From NCBI GenBank assembly GCA_022820665.1, contig JAJEFB010000026.1, positions 1 to 64,000 on the forward strand: a stretch of DNA of 64,000 nt, given 5' to 3'. The notes under the pieces were generated by a model. That model had not been told where the DNA came from. It did no database searches and was given only the letters and a program-made list of their open reading frames with translations. This stretch comes from Anaerolineae bacterium. GTDB lineage: Bacteria; Chloroflexota; Anaerolineae; Aggregatilineales; Phototrophicaceae. Each line of letters begins with the position of its first letter. Within the stretch, counting starts at the first letter, position 1. Made by a program: the position numbers and the translations under genes. Below, piece after piece: positions 8,159 to 17,407 of this stretch.

Positions 8159-9340
8159 CTAAACTTTGAGGACGAGGCTGTCGACCGCAACTTTCAGTCG
8201 TTGAAGTCCTTCCTCCAGGACAGATCGCGGACAGCCGAAATTCAGGCGGACAAAGCCTTCGCCAGCGCTACCGAAGAAGCTGCCTCCCGTTGGCGCGACG
8301 CTGGCGCGTTCGGTGCAAAACGCGGCGACATCGCCCTCGATCGGCAAGTCGCGCATGTCGAGCCAGAGCAGGTAGGTCGATTGCGGAATCGTTGTCTTCA
8401 CTTGCGGCATGTGTTCTCGAATGAAATCGATAGCGAAGTCACGGTTGTCCTTGAGATACCGGAGCAACTGCCGAAGCCATTCTTCTCCGCCGGTGTAGGC
8501 GCCGTAGGCAGCCTCGTAACCCATGATGTTGACATGCGCGCTGAAGCTTTGCAGCGCCGCCGCCATCGTCTCGCGGATTTCCTTGTTTTGCGCGATCAAA
8601 ACCGAACAAGCCATGCCGGCCAGATTGAATGTCTTGCTCGGCGCGATCATTGTCAGCGTATTCTGCGCGATCTCGTCAGACAAAGTAGCGATGGGAATGT
8701 GCTTTCCCTCCAGAATCAGATCGGAGTGGATCTCGTCGGCGATAATCAAGAGACCGTGTTTTAGGCAGATTTCTCCAATGCGCTCGAGCTCCGCTCGCGA
8801 ATAGAGAAAGCCGGCTGGATTCTGCGGGTTGCATTGCAGGTGAATCGATGTGCGCGGGTCCCGCGCGACCATTTCAAACTCATCGTAATCGTTTTCATAA
8901 TGGAAGCTGTTGGCGCTATCGGCGATGTATTCCATATCGATGTTGCCAGTGAATTTTCGATTGGCGCGGACGGCTTTGAAGAAAGAGCCATAGACCGGGG
9001 TCTGAATCAAAACGGTATCGCCGGGCGCGCCGAAACCACTGCAGGCCGCGCAGAGCGCCAGGACCATGCCCGGCGAAAACATAACGTCACCGGGCTGGAT
9101 CTCCCAATCATAGAGCTGGCTCATGCGCTCGACGATGACGTCTTTGAGCTTGGGAGGATCCAGCGTATATCCGAATACGCCGTGTTGAGCGCGCTCGATC
9201 ATGGCATTGATGGCGGAGGGCGGCGAGCGGAAGTCCATATCAGCCACCCACATCGGCAAGCAGCCCTCGTCTACTGCGCCCCATTTCGCGCTGTGATGCC
9301 CGCTGCGGTCGATGATCTCATCAAAGTTGTACTCGGTCAT
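8159..9340 (-). CDS. MalY/PatB-type PLP aminotransferase or cystathionine beta-lyase
   Basis: This fold-type I PLP enzyme has the MalY/PatB signature: YNFDEIIDRSGHHSAKWG at the start, LPMWVADMDFRSPPSAINAM, HGVFGYT, NPQNPAGFLYSR and the PLP lysine in APSKTFNLAGM near residue 231. Enzymes of this group cleave C-S bonds of cystathionine or related thioethers, giving homocysteine or thiol, pyruvate and ammonia; some have regulatory roles. Length (393) is normal. It is the first gene of a probable two-gene unit with the nucleoside hydrolase. The sulfur operon begins 270 bases upstream on the same strand, which fits a role in sulfur amino acid metabolism, though direct co-transcription is not shown. 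Confidence 0.88.
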   Translation of the reverse strand: MTEYNFDEIIDRSGHHSAKWGAVDEGCLPMWVADMDFRSPPSAINAMIERAQHGVFGYTLDPPKLKDVIVERMSQLYDWEIQPGDVMFSPGMVLALCAACSGFGAPGDTVLIQTPVYGSFFKAVRANRKFTGNIDMEYIADSANSFHYENDYDEFEMVARDPRTSIHLQCNPQNPAGFLYSRAELERIGEICLKHGLLIIADEIHSDLILEGKHIPIATLSDEIAQNTLTMIAPSKTFNLAGMACSVLIAQNKEIRETMAAALQSFSAHVNIMGYEAAYGAYTGGEEWLRQLLRYLKDNRDFAIDFIREHMPQVKTTIPQSTYLLWLDMRDLPIEGDVAAFCTERASVAPTGGSFFGSAGEGFVRLNFGCPRSVLEEGLQRLKVAVDSLVLKV

Positions 9341-9399
9341 GTTCCTGGCTTTCTCTGGTTCACGACGGTTTCAGGAAAACATGCCAGAAACTATAACCG

Positions 9400-9600
9400 A
9401 TTGCGCAGATAGATGCACGGGCGGTTTGCGGCGACAGCTTGCCAGAACTGACGCCAAGAGCCGGATTGCTTTGCTGGCTTGAATCGCCTAAGCAATTCTT
9501 CACTGAGGTCACCGGCGCTTCCGGGTTGGCGGGATAATTGATATCGACGAAATGCGGAATCTCGACGAGCGCGTCGAGAAGCGGATACAATAAGGTCTAG
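9400..9600 (-). pseudogene. Possible frameshifted gene remnant
   Basis: Two minus-strand frames give protein-like text that would join by one frameshift near 9520: LYPLLDALVEIPHFVDINYPANPEA in one frame, then GDLSEELLRRFKPAKQSG and a WRQFWQAVAANRPCIYLRNRL tail in the other. Neither frame has a proper start. It may be the decayed C-terminal end of a larger gene. I do not recognise the family, and chance is not excluded. Confidence 0.25.
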
Positions 9601-9613
9601 CGATTGTCTTCCG

Positions 9614-10213
9614 CTACTGGACGCCGACCGGGCGTTCCGACAAACGCGCGAGCAGCTTATGTCCGTCGACGCTGTCGGTTTGCGCTGCGACGCGCAGGGC
9701 AAAGCTGAGGCGAGGATCGTCGTAAGCGCGCTCCAGCGCAATTTCACATCCGTAGATGTCGGCAAGAATTGCGCTTAACTCGTCTTGCAGCGCGGTAAAG
9801 AGTGACAGGTCATTGCGGTAGCGCCGGCGATCCAGAAAACTGATCTTGGCGCTGCTGAAATCGAACTCGATATCGCCGGGCGCCTCGTCTTCCAGGCATA
9901 GCGCCGCACCCAGCGCGAGGCGAAACGCCATGAGCAGGGCGTCGGACAAGAGCCCGGGCAGATTGCGCTTGCGGATGTAGTGCAAGCCGACTTGGCCGTC
10001 GCCGAAGTCATAGGCGTAGTCGCCTTCGTCCGCGATCAAGATCACACCGGGTCCTTCGGGAACATGTTTGTAGTCGATGACATCAATCAACATACCGTCG
10101 ACCGTGTGTTCCTGAATCCAGCGTTGGAAAATCGGAACGATATCGGCTGCCGCTATCGCAGGTTCGCGTTTCAAGTTGAATTTGACCCCAAGGCGATTGG
10201 GAACGATTGTCAT
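9614..10213 (-). CDS. Conserved-looking hypothetical protein at the end of the sulfur operon
   Basis: This 199-residue soluble protein is not recognised. Visible text includes LGVKFNLKREPAIAAADIVPIFQRWIQEHTVDGMLIDVIDYKHVPEGPGVILIADEGDYAYDF followed by GLHYIRKRNLPG. The early half looks like a compact alpha/beta unit with several acidic loops. GGAGAAAAGCAA precedes the ATG. It starts 41 bases after the sulfite reductase stop on the same strand, so it is the last gene of the cys operon. That position suggests a role linked to sulfite reduction or iron-sulfur/siroheme handling, but this is guilt by association only. Confidence 0.6.
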   Translation of the reverse strand: MTIVPNRLGVKFNLKREPAIAAADIVPIFQRWIQEHTVDGMLIDVIDYKHVPEGPGVILIADEGDYAYDFGDGQVGLHYIRKRNLPGLLSDALLMAFRLALGAALCLEDEAPGDIEFDFSSAKISFLDRRRYRNDLSLFTALQDELSAILADIYGCEIALERAYDDPRLSFALRVAAQTDSVDGHKLLARLSERPVGVQ

Positions 10214-10254
10214 TTGCTTTTCTCCAGGCGCTTTGCTTACAGCTCTCGATGCCG

Positions 10255-12501
<2,247 letters not shown>

Positions 12502-12554
12502 GATTTGTCCTTCCATTTCCAAACATTGTTGCTTGAGAGTTGGGCTTTCAGTTG

Positions 12555-13355
12555 TCAAATGGTGCCATTGGAGGCTTGGCCTGGCGCGAGAAGATCTGCC
12601 GGCAAGAGATCGAACCATTGTAAGCCACGTTCGCGCAAGCGAACAACTTCGCCAATCACGGTGATGGCGGGCGATTGAATGTGGTGTTCGCTGGCGATAT
12701 CAGCGATTGTCGATAGCGCGCCGATCAAGGCGCGCTGGCGGGGCGTCGCGCCCCATTCGATGATCGCGGCCGGCGTCTTGTCATCGAGACCCTGCGCGAT
12801 CAAGGTCCGAGTTATGCGCGTCAAGCGCTTTACGCCCATCAATATGACGATAGTCCCGCCGATTTTCGCCAGCGCCTCATAATCGATGCTGCTTTCGGGC
12901 TTCTGCGGATCCTCGTGGCCGGTGATAACCGTGAAGCAACTGCTGAGATGTCGATGCGTCAGCGGGATACCGGCGTAGGCGGGTACGGCATAAGCGCTGG
13001 AAATGCCCGGAACGATCTCGAAATGAATGCCGACCTTGTGGCAAGCCAGGGCTTCTTCGCCCCCGCGCCCAAAGACCAGCGGATCGCCGCCCTTCAGCCG
13101 AAGGACTGTGTTGCCCTTCAAGGCGCGATCGACCATGATCTGGTTAATCGACTCCTGGGACAACCGGCGCTTCGTCGGCTCTTTGCCGGCGTCGATCAAT
13201 TCGGCGTCGGGGCGCGCTTCCCAGAGCAGTTCCGGCGGAATCAGACGGTCGTATATGACAACATCCGCTTCCCCCAGCAGCCGAAGCGCCTTGCGCGTAA
13301 TCAAGTCCGGATCGCCGGGTCCTGCCCCGACCAGATAAACCTTGCCAAGTTTCAT
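12555..13355 (-). CDS. cobA: Uroporphyrinogen-III C-methyltransferase (SUMT)
   Basis: SUMT adds two methyl groups from SAM to uroporphyrinogen III, giving precorrin-2, the precursor of siroheme. Marks in order are VYLVGAGPGDPDLITRKAL at the N-terminus, VVIYDRLI, NTVLRLKGGDPLVFGRGGEEAL, a VPGISSAYAVPAYAGIPLTHR loop and FTVITGH. Length from the ATG at 13355 is 266 residues, normal for the single-domain form. The track start at 13475 lies within the preceding gene and is rejected; the chosen ATG overlaps the upstream stop as ATGA, indicating translational coupling. With CbiX and the precorrin-2 dehydrogenase it completes a siroheme pathway next to the enzyme that needs it. Confidence 0.93.
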   Translation of the reverse strand: MKLGKVYLVGAGPGDPDLITRKALRLLGEADVVIYDRLIPPELLWEARPDAELIDAGKEPTKRRLSQESINQIMVDRALKGNTVLRLKGGDPLVFGRGGEEALACHKVGIHFEIVPGISSAYAVPAYAGIPLTHRHLSSCFTVITGHEDPQKPESSIDYEALAKIGGTIVILMGVKRLTRITRTLIAQGLDDKTPAAIIEWGATPRQRALIGALSTIADIASEHHIQSPAITVIGEVVRLRERGLQWFDLLPADLLAPGQASNGTI

Positions 13356-14680
13356 ATCGTTGATTCTCCCAGTTTTGCGGCGGTTGACAACCAGTAATTG
13401 CAAGCGGTCTTGCAGGGCAGATCTGAGGCCGGCTCGTCCCTCCACCAGGTCGGTTGGCGGACGCAAGCGCCGCATACCTTGGCCACTGTCTTTTCAATGA
13501 CTTCGGCAGCCAGATTGTGTATCCCCTTGAACATGCCAATTTGGCGCTCGCTGGTGACTTTGAGAGGCTCAGCCAGGAAGTCTCCCTGACGCCTTGCCGC
13601 CCAATCGGCGACCAAACCCGGATAAACGGTTTCCAGCACGGCATGCGCTTGCGCGGGTTGGTCGAGATCAACGCGCCAACCGGCGGGCATGTCCGTGGAT
13701 GTGGGCAAGAGGCGGAAGGGATCTTCGCGCAAGCAGGCGCGAAGCTGCGCGGCCGACGACATGGGGGCGCTGCATGCATCATTATCGCAATGCCAGACAC
13801 GTTTTTCCGTTATCATCACTTGACCGAATTGAAGCGACTCCCCTTTCTTCAGCGCCTTTACAAGACGGTCGCAGCCAGCCTTGGGGAAGCCATGCCAAGA
13901 GCGACTGTCGGAGTCGCGTTCGACAGGAAGCCCGGCGTCGAGAGCCAATTCGTGGATCGCTGAACAGATGGATTCGTCCTCGCTCAGGGATTCGGTGTAA
14001 TACACCCGTCTGCCCGCGACCGTCTGCGGACTCGTCAGTTCGGAAATGCCAAGCGCGCGCGGCACATCGATAGTGACATGGGATCCGGGCGCCAGAAAAT
14101 AAGGCAGAGCGATGATATTGCCGGCGCAAGTTCTCCGATAAATGCTTTGGATGTCGGGCTCGTCGTCCAGGTATACATCGACCACCTCGCCGACCCAGTT
14201 CATGTCGCGCAGGACTTTGGCCTGGTAGCGGGTTGTAGCGCGGCTATTTGGATTGCGACGGGTGCCGTGTCCGATGATTGCGACGGCGGTATCCGCTCGA
14301 TCCAGATTGTGGTTATCAATGTATTTGCGCACGATGTTGCGCACAACGCTTGTCATCGCCGGATGTTCGCCGAGCGGCCGCGTGAGCGTGATCGACTTGC
14401 CGTCTCGCCTGGTCACAGGTCCATGCAAAGCCATTTCTGACGGTATCACGGAAGCCGTGAAATAGCCGCGCGCCGTGAATACAGGCACGACGAAGATTTG
14501 AGTCGCCTTCACCGTATCGAGCACCTGGTTCAAAGCCGGCGGTTCTTTCCAGAAACAAGCCGTGACTTCGGGTGCTGCTCCCAGCGCGCGCAGGCGGTCG
14601 ACATAGCTCCAGACGACGCCGGCGGTGTTTGGGCTGACGTGTGAGCCGTGTCCGGCGAGTATCAGCGCGGAGTCCGTCAT
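13352..14680 (-). CDS. Sirohydrochlorin chelatase, double CbiX with DR2241-type Fe-S domain
   Basis: This 442-residue protein contains two CbiX repeats: LILAGHGSHVSPNTAGVVWSYV near the start and VAIIGHGTRRNPNSRATTRYQ near residue 135, each with the metal-handling His. The C-terminal third carries a cysteine-rich region (WHCDNDACSAP, then VCGACVRQPTWW and LPCKTACNYWLS) matching the 4Fe-4S domain described in Deinococcus DR2241. Chelatases of this type insert Fe2+ or Co2+ into sirohydrochlorin; given the operon, iron for siroheme is most likely. The start overlaps the upstream stop as ATGA and its own stop overlaps cobA the same way. The Fe-S domain may sense redox or iron state. Confidence 0.85.
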   Translation of the reverse strand: MTDSALILAGHGSHVSPNTAGVVWSYVDRLRALGAAPEVTACFWKEPPALNQVLDTVKATQIFVVPVFTARGYFTASVIPSEMALHGPVTRRDGKSITLTRPLGEHPAMTSVVRNIVRKYIDNHNLDRADTAVAIIGHGTRRNPNSRATTRYQAKVLRDMNWVGEVVDVYLDDEPDIQSIYRRTCAGNIIALPYFLAPGSHVTIDVPRALGISELTSPQTVAGRRVYYTESLSEDESICSAIHELALDAGLPVERDSDSRSWHGFPKAGCDRLVKALKKGESLQFGQVMITEKRVWHCDNDACSAPMSSAAQLRACLREDPFRLLPTSTDMPAGWRVDLDQPAQAHAVLETVYPGLVADWAARRQGDFLAEPLKVTSERQIGMFKGIHNLAAEVIEKTVAKVCGACVRQPTWWRDEPASDLPCKTACNYWLSTAAKLGESTI

Positions 14681-15339
14681 AAAGCCAATTCCCGACTTAC
14701 AATTCTATCGAAGATTCGCCGGGCGATTTCGGGCTGGCCATCGCGCAATAGCGGGAGTACATCTGAATCCAGAATGCGGCGATAAAGCGTTTCCCTGGCC
14801 ATTTGGGAATCGAGTTGGCTTTTGAGCGGTTCCCGCAACTCGCCCAGCCATTCGCCGAGAATCGCGTATTCATCGCCAATAGCGCGTTCCAATTGTTTCT
14901 TGAGCTCCCGCAGCATCGCGGGCGAGGCGCCATTGGTGCTTAGCGCGACTATCAGCGGGGACCGGTCGACAACCGCCATGTTGCTGAAGTCGCTGTCGTC
15001 GCTGCTGCCATTGGCGACATTTGTTAAGGCTCGGATGCGATGCGCGTCTTGAGCCACGATTTGGTTGACAGCATCATCGTCAGTTGTGGCGATTACCAGA
15101 AAAGGCATGTGTTCATTTAGCATGTCGCGCTGATATTCGGAATGAATTAACTCAATCTGACCCTCATTGGCCAGCGCCAGAAGCTCTGTCGATACTACCG
15201 GGCTGATAAGCAGAACCCGGGCGCCCGAATGGAGCAAATGCTTGACTTTACGCGTCGCCACTCGGCCGCCACCGATGACGGCGACTTGCTTGTCTTGCAG
15301 GTGCAGCAAGATGGGATATCCGACCGTCGGCTCAGGCAT
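14677..15339 (-). CDS. Precorrin-2 dehydrogenase / sirohydrochlorin synthase-like protein
   Basis: This 220-residue protein corresponds to the N-terminal (Met8-like) part of CysG. It has the NAD-binding loop VAVIGGGRVATRKVKHLL, and LTNVANGSSDDSDFSNMAVVDRSPLIVALSTNGASPAMLREL, the conserved centre with the catalytic Asp region. It oxidises precorrin-2 to sirohydrochlorin; some relatives also chelate iron, but here a separate CbiX is present. The track start is too early because it runs through the cysH C-terminus; the ATG at 15339 overlaps the cysH stop by eight bases. The pathway order in the operon is cysH, this gene, CbiX, SUMT, sulfite reductase. Confidence 0.9.
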   Translation of the reverse strand: MPEPTVGYPILLHLQDKQVAVIGGGRVATRKVKHLLHSGARVLLISPVVSTELLALANEGQIELIHSEYQRDMLNEHMPFLVIATTDDDAVNQIVAQDAHRIRALTNVANGSSDDSDFSNMAVVDRSPLIVALSTNGASPAMLRELKKQLERAIGDEYAILGEWLGELREPLKSQLDSQMARETLYRRILDSDVLPLLRDGQPEIARRIFDRIVSRELAL

Positions 15340-16069
15340 GGACGCCTTCCCGAGCCGGTTTGTCGATATGCTCGATATGGATGCCACATTCTGTTTTGTC
15401 TCGGCGCCACCAACGGCCGCTTCGAGAATCGGCGTCTTGATTGACCGCTTTGGTGCAGGTCCAGCAGCCGATGCTGGGATAGCCGATGTCGTGCAGGGGA
15501 TTGTAGGGCAAGTCATGGGCGCGCAGGTAGGTCCAGATCCTGTCTTCGCTCCAATTGGCAAAGGGCGCGATCTTGAGCAGGCTCGTTCGCGAATCCCGGC
15601 TGATGATGGGCGTGTTGGCGCGACTGGCTGATTGATCGCGGCGAAGCCCGGTCACCCAAGCCGAATAACCGGAAAGCGCCTCTCGCAAGGGAATCGTTTT
15701 GCGAATATGACAGCAGCGGTCGGGATTGCGCTCCCACAAGCGGTCGCCGTAATCGCGCGCTTGCTGCTGCGGCGTTTGGCGCGGTCTGACGCGCCGAAGA
15801 TTAAGTTGGAAACGTTCTTCCAGCGCATTCACCAGATCGACAGTCTCCGGAAAAAGAAAGCCCGTATCAAGTGTCAGCACTTGCGTAGCGGGAGCAATCT
15901 CTTGCATCATGTGCAGCGTAACGATCCCGGTGGCTTGAAAACTGGTTACTATGGCGAGTTTGTCGCCAAAGTTATTGTTCGCCCAGGACAAGATTTCGCG
16001 TGGATCCGCGCTCTCGAATTGGTCCGCCAATCCGTTGATCTGTGCAGCGCTCATGTTCAATCCCAGCAC
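15332..16069 (-). CDS. cysH: Phosphoadenylyl-/adenylyl-sulfate reductase
   Basis: CysH reduces APS or PAPS to sulfite. Marks are the PAPS-reductase P-loop-like SFQATGIVTLHMM, LDTGFLFPETVDLV, and the cysteine pairs CCHIRK and CWTC, which in this family bind a 4Fe-4S cluster and point to APS (or mixed) use. The C-terminal ECGIH motif supplies the catalytic cysteine. Length (245) is normal. The GTG at 16069 is favoured because AGGAG sits six bases upstream; the in-frame ATG at 16054 is the alternative. It is the first structural gene behind the tandem cysteine attenuators. No adenylyltransferase or sulfate permease is in the window. Confidence 0.92.
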   Translation of the reverse strand: MLGLNMSAAQINGLADQFESADPREILSWANNNFGDKLAIVTSFQATGIVTLHMMQEIAPATQVLTLDTGFLFPETVDLVNALEERFQLNLRRVRPRQTPQQQARDYGDRLWERNPDRCCHIRKTIPLREALSGYSAWVTGLRRDQSASRANTPIISRDSRTSLLKIAPFANWSEDRIWTYLRAHDLPYNPLHDIGYPSIGCWTCTKAVNQDADSRSGRWWRRDKTECGIHIEHIDKPAREGVHA

Positions 16070-16105
16070 TTTGAACTCCTATTCCGCATTATTGACCTCT
16101 AAAAC

Positions 16106-16132
16106 AAAAAACGCTTCGGATTATCCGAAGCG
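16106..16132 (-). terminator. Attenuator terminator 2, just before cysH
   Basis: The minus strand reads CGCTTCGGATAATCCGAAGCG followed by six T, a strong hairpin and U-tract only about 40 bases before the cysH start. It lies after the second poly-Cys leader peptide. The upper 5' arm (GCTTCGGATAA) is complementary, with one mismatch over 11 bases, to TTATCCGATGC inside that leader ORF (16177-16187), giving an alternative antiterminator. Confidence 0.85.
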
Positions 16133-16156
16133 CCCCAAGATTCCTGAACGACTCTG

Positions 16157-16255
16157 CTAGCGAGACTCAAGCGCCAGCATCGGATAACCCAGCCTGCCCG
16201 GCTCGGTACAGCAACAACAACAAACGTGGCGGCGGTGGGTCTTGCTTGTTGGCAT
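16157..16255 (-). CDS. Poly-cysteine leader peptide 2 (attenuator)
   Basis: A 32-codon ORF reads MPTSKTHRRHVCCCCC then TEPGRLGYPMLALESR and TAG. Five consecutive Cys codons (TGT TGT TGT TGC TGT) are the hallmark of ribosome-mediated attenuation sensing charged tRNA-Cys. The Cys run ends about 20 bases upstream of the antiterminator strand at 16177-16187, so a ribosome stalled there would leave that strand free to pair, while a ribosome finishing the ORF would cover it. No strong Shine-Dalgarno was seen. The ORF is too short for the track; the track ORF 16167-16364 is a different, unrelated frame. Confidence 0.82.
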   Translation of the reverse strand: MPTSKTHRRHVCCCCCTEPGRLGYPMLALESR

Positions 16256-16284
16256 CTTCAAAAATGTCCCTTGCGTCTTGCAAC

Positions 16285-16310
16285 AAAAAAGCCCCGTGTC
16301 GTAACGGGGC
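16285..16310 (-). terminator. Attenuator terminator 1
   Basis: Minus strand GCCCCGTTACGACACGGGGC followed by six T forms a 7-bp GC-rich stem with a short loop and U-tract. It follows the first poly-Cys leader by about 35 bases. GCCCCGTTACGAC (16298-16310) can instead pair with GTCGTGCGGTGGG (16355-16367) inside the leader ORF with about 11 pairs and two bulges, forming an antiterminator. Confidence 0.87.
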
Positions 16311-16344
16311 TGCTCGTTTCGGATTGATCCAGGCTTTCAATAAC

Positions 16345-16419
16345 CTAGCAACGTCCCACCGCACGACTATCGGAAGATAGTGTCTGACAACAACAGGCGG
16401 AACAGCAGTTAGGGAACAT
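16345..16419 (-). CDS. Poly-cysteine leader peptide 1 (attenuator)
   Basis: A 24-codon ORF reads MFPNCCSACCCQTL then SSDSRAVGRC and TAG, with six Cys codons, five of them clustered. It begins about 27 bases after the predicted transcription start. Directly after the Cys codons comes a perfect 6-bp hairpin (ACTATC-TTCC-GATAGT, 16366-16381). A ribosome stalled at the Cys run would mask ACTATC, freeing the GATAGTCGTGCGGTGGG strand to pair with the 5' arm of terminator 1. This is the classic 1:2 / 2:3 / 3:4 attenuator arrangement. The start is ATG with only a weak GGAA upstream. Confidence 0.85.
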   Translation of the reverse strand: MFPNCCSACCCQTLSSDSRAVGRC

Positions 16420-16452
16420 CTGGATTTCCAAGGTTTAGACCGATTTCAAGAG

Positions 16453-16481
16453 AGCGTAGCGCATGTTTGCGCCTTTGTCAA
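16453..16481 (-). promoter_or_regulatory. Sigma-70 promoter of the cys operon
   Basis: Minus strand TTGACA (16481-16476) is separated by exactly 17 bases from TACGCT (16458-16453). The -35 is perfect and the -10 matches at several positions. The predicted start of transcription lies about 27 bases before the first leader peptide, as expected for an attenuated operon. Confidence 0.6.
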
Positions 16482-16539
16482 CTGATTAATGGAAACTCGT
16501 TTCTCAGCGCCTGCTTTTCATATGATTTCGCGATGTCGC

Positions 16540-17307
16540 TCAAGTGCTACCCATGCGCAAAGCGCCGTCGAGGCGAATCGTTTCGCCGTTGAGCATTTCG
16601 TTTTCCACGATTTGCTGCGCCAATTGCGCGTATTCCGCGGGCAAACCCAAGCGCGAGGGGAAGGGCGCTTGTTCGCCGAGCGAGTCGCGGACGGCTTGCG
16701 GCAAACTGCCGAGCAGCGGCGTATCAAAAATGCCTGGCGCGATCGTGCAGACACGGATGCCATTTCGGGCGAGATCGCGGGCGATTGGCAAGGTCATGCC
16801 GACGATGCCGCCTTTGGAAGCCGCATAGGCTGCCTGTCCGATTTGGCCTTCGAACGCAGCGACGGAGGCGCTGTTGATAATCACGCCTCGCTCGCCGCCC
16901 TCGCTGGCTGGATTCGCCGACATCATCGCGGCGGCCAGACGAATGGCGTTGAATGTGCCTGTCAAATTGATACGAATGACCGTCTCGAACAAGTCCAGCG
17001 GATGCGCGCCGCGGCTGCTGATCGTACGGATGGCGAGCCCGACGCCGGCGCAATTGACAAGCGCGTTCAGAGCGCCGAATTCAGCCACTGCCAGATCCAG
17101 CGCGGCTTGGATATCCGACTCGCTTGTCACGTCCGCCTCGGCAAAGCGTGCAGCTTCGCCTATGATCGCCGCGAGTTCGCGTCCCTTTTCGAGTTCGCGA
17201 TCAAGAATCACGATCTTGGCGCCACCTTCGGCAAAACGTATCGCGGTCGCCGCGCCTAATCCGGACGCGCCGCCGGTGACAAGCGCTACAACCTCTTCCA
17301 TTCTCAT
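16540..17307 (-). CDS. Short-chain dehydrogenase (3-hydroxyacyl-CoA dehydrogenase type II-like)
   Basis: This 255-residue classical SDR resembles the HSD17B10/type II 3-hydroxyacyl-CoA dehydrogenase group. The NAD-binding loop is [20 protein letters not shown], the Asp after the second strand (VILDREL) favours [11 protein letters not shown] is the NAG equivalent, and the catalytic Ser-Tyr-Lys are in [24 protein letters not shown]. The C-terminal [23 protein letters not shown] is typical. GGGAG lies eight bases before the ATG. It follows rho after about 100 bases that contain a hairpin, so probably has its own transcript. The substrate is likely a 3-hydroxyacyl-CoA, but this is not proven by sequence. 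Confidence 0.82.
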   Translation of the reverse strand: MRMEEVVALVTGGASGLGAATAIRFAEGGAKIVILDRELEKGRELAAIIGEAARFAEADVTSESDIQAALDLAVAEFGALNALVNCAGVGLAIRTISSRGAHPLDLFETVIRINLTGTFNAIRLAAAMMSANPASEGGERGVIINSASVAAFEGQIGQAAYAASKGGIVGMTLPIARDLARNGIRVCTIAPGIFDTPLLGSLPQAVRDSLGEQAPFPSRLGLPAEYAQLAQQIVENEMLNGETIRLDGALRMGST

Positions 17308-17345
17308 GGTTATGGCTCCCGATAGACTGTGTAACGCAAAGGGCC

Positions 17346-17370
17346 GCGACCGAAAGCACCGTTCGGTCGC
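17346..17370 (-). terminator. Probable rho-gene terminator hairpin
   Basis: GCGACCGAA-AGCACCG-TTCGGTCGC forms a perfect 9-bp stem in the spacer between rho and the SDR gene. The minus strand downstream is only modestly T-rich (CCCTTTGCGTT), so termination may be partial. Confidence 0.4.
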
Positions 17371-17407
17371 CGTGCGTCGAGAGGAACGCGCTGCTGGCCC
17401 GGGATGC

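Noticed and set aside
16106-16310. Treating the cys leader as a SAM or cobalamin riboswitch
   Set aside because: No SAM- or B12-box consensus is seen, whereas poly-Cys ORFs and terminators account for the structure.
16167-16364. 65-residue ORF in the cys leader from the ORF track
   Set aside because: It lies in a frame different from both poly-Cys leader ORFs, crosses terminator 1, and has no ribosome site.
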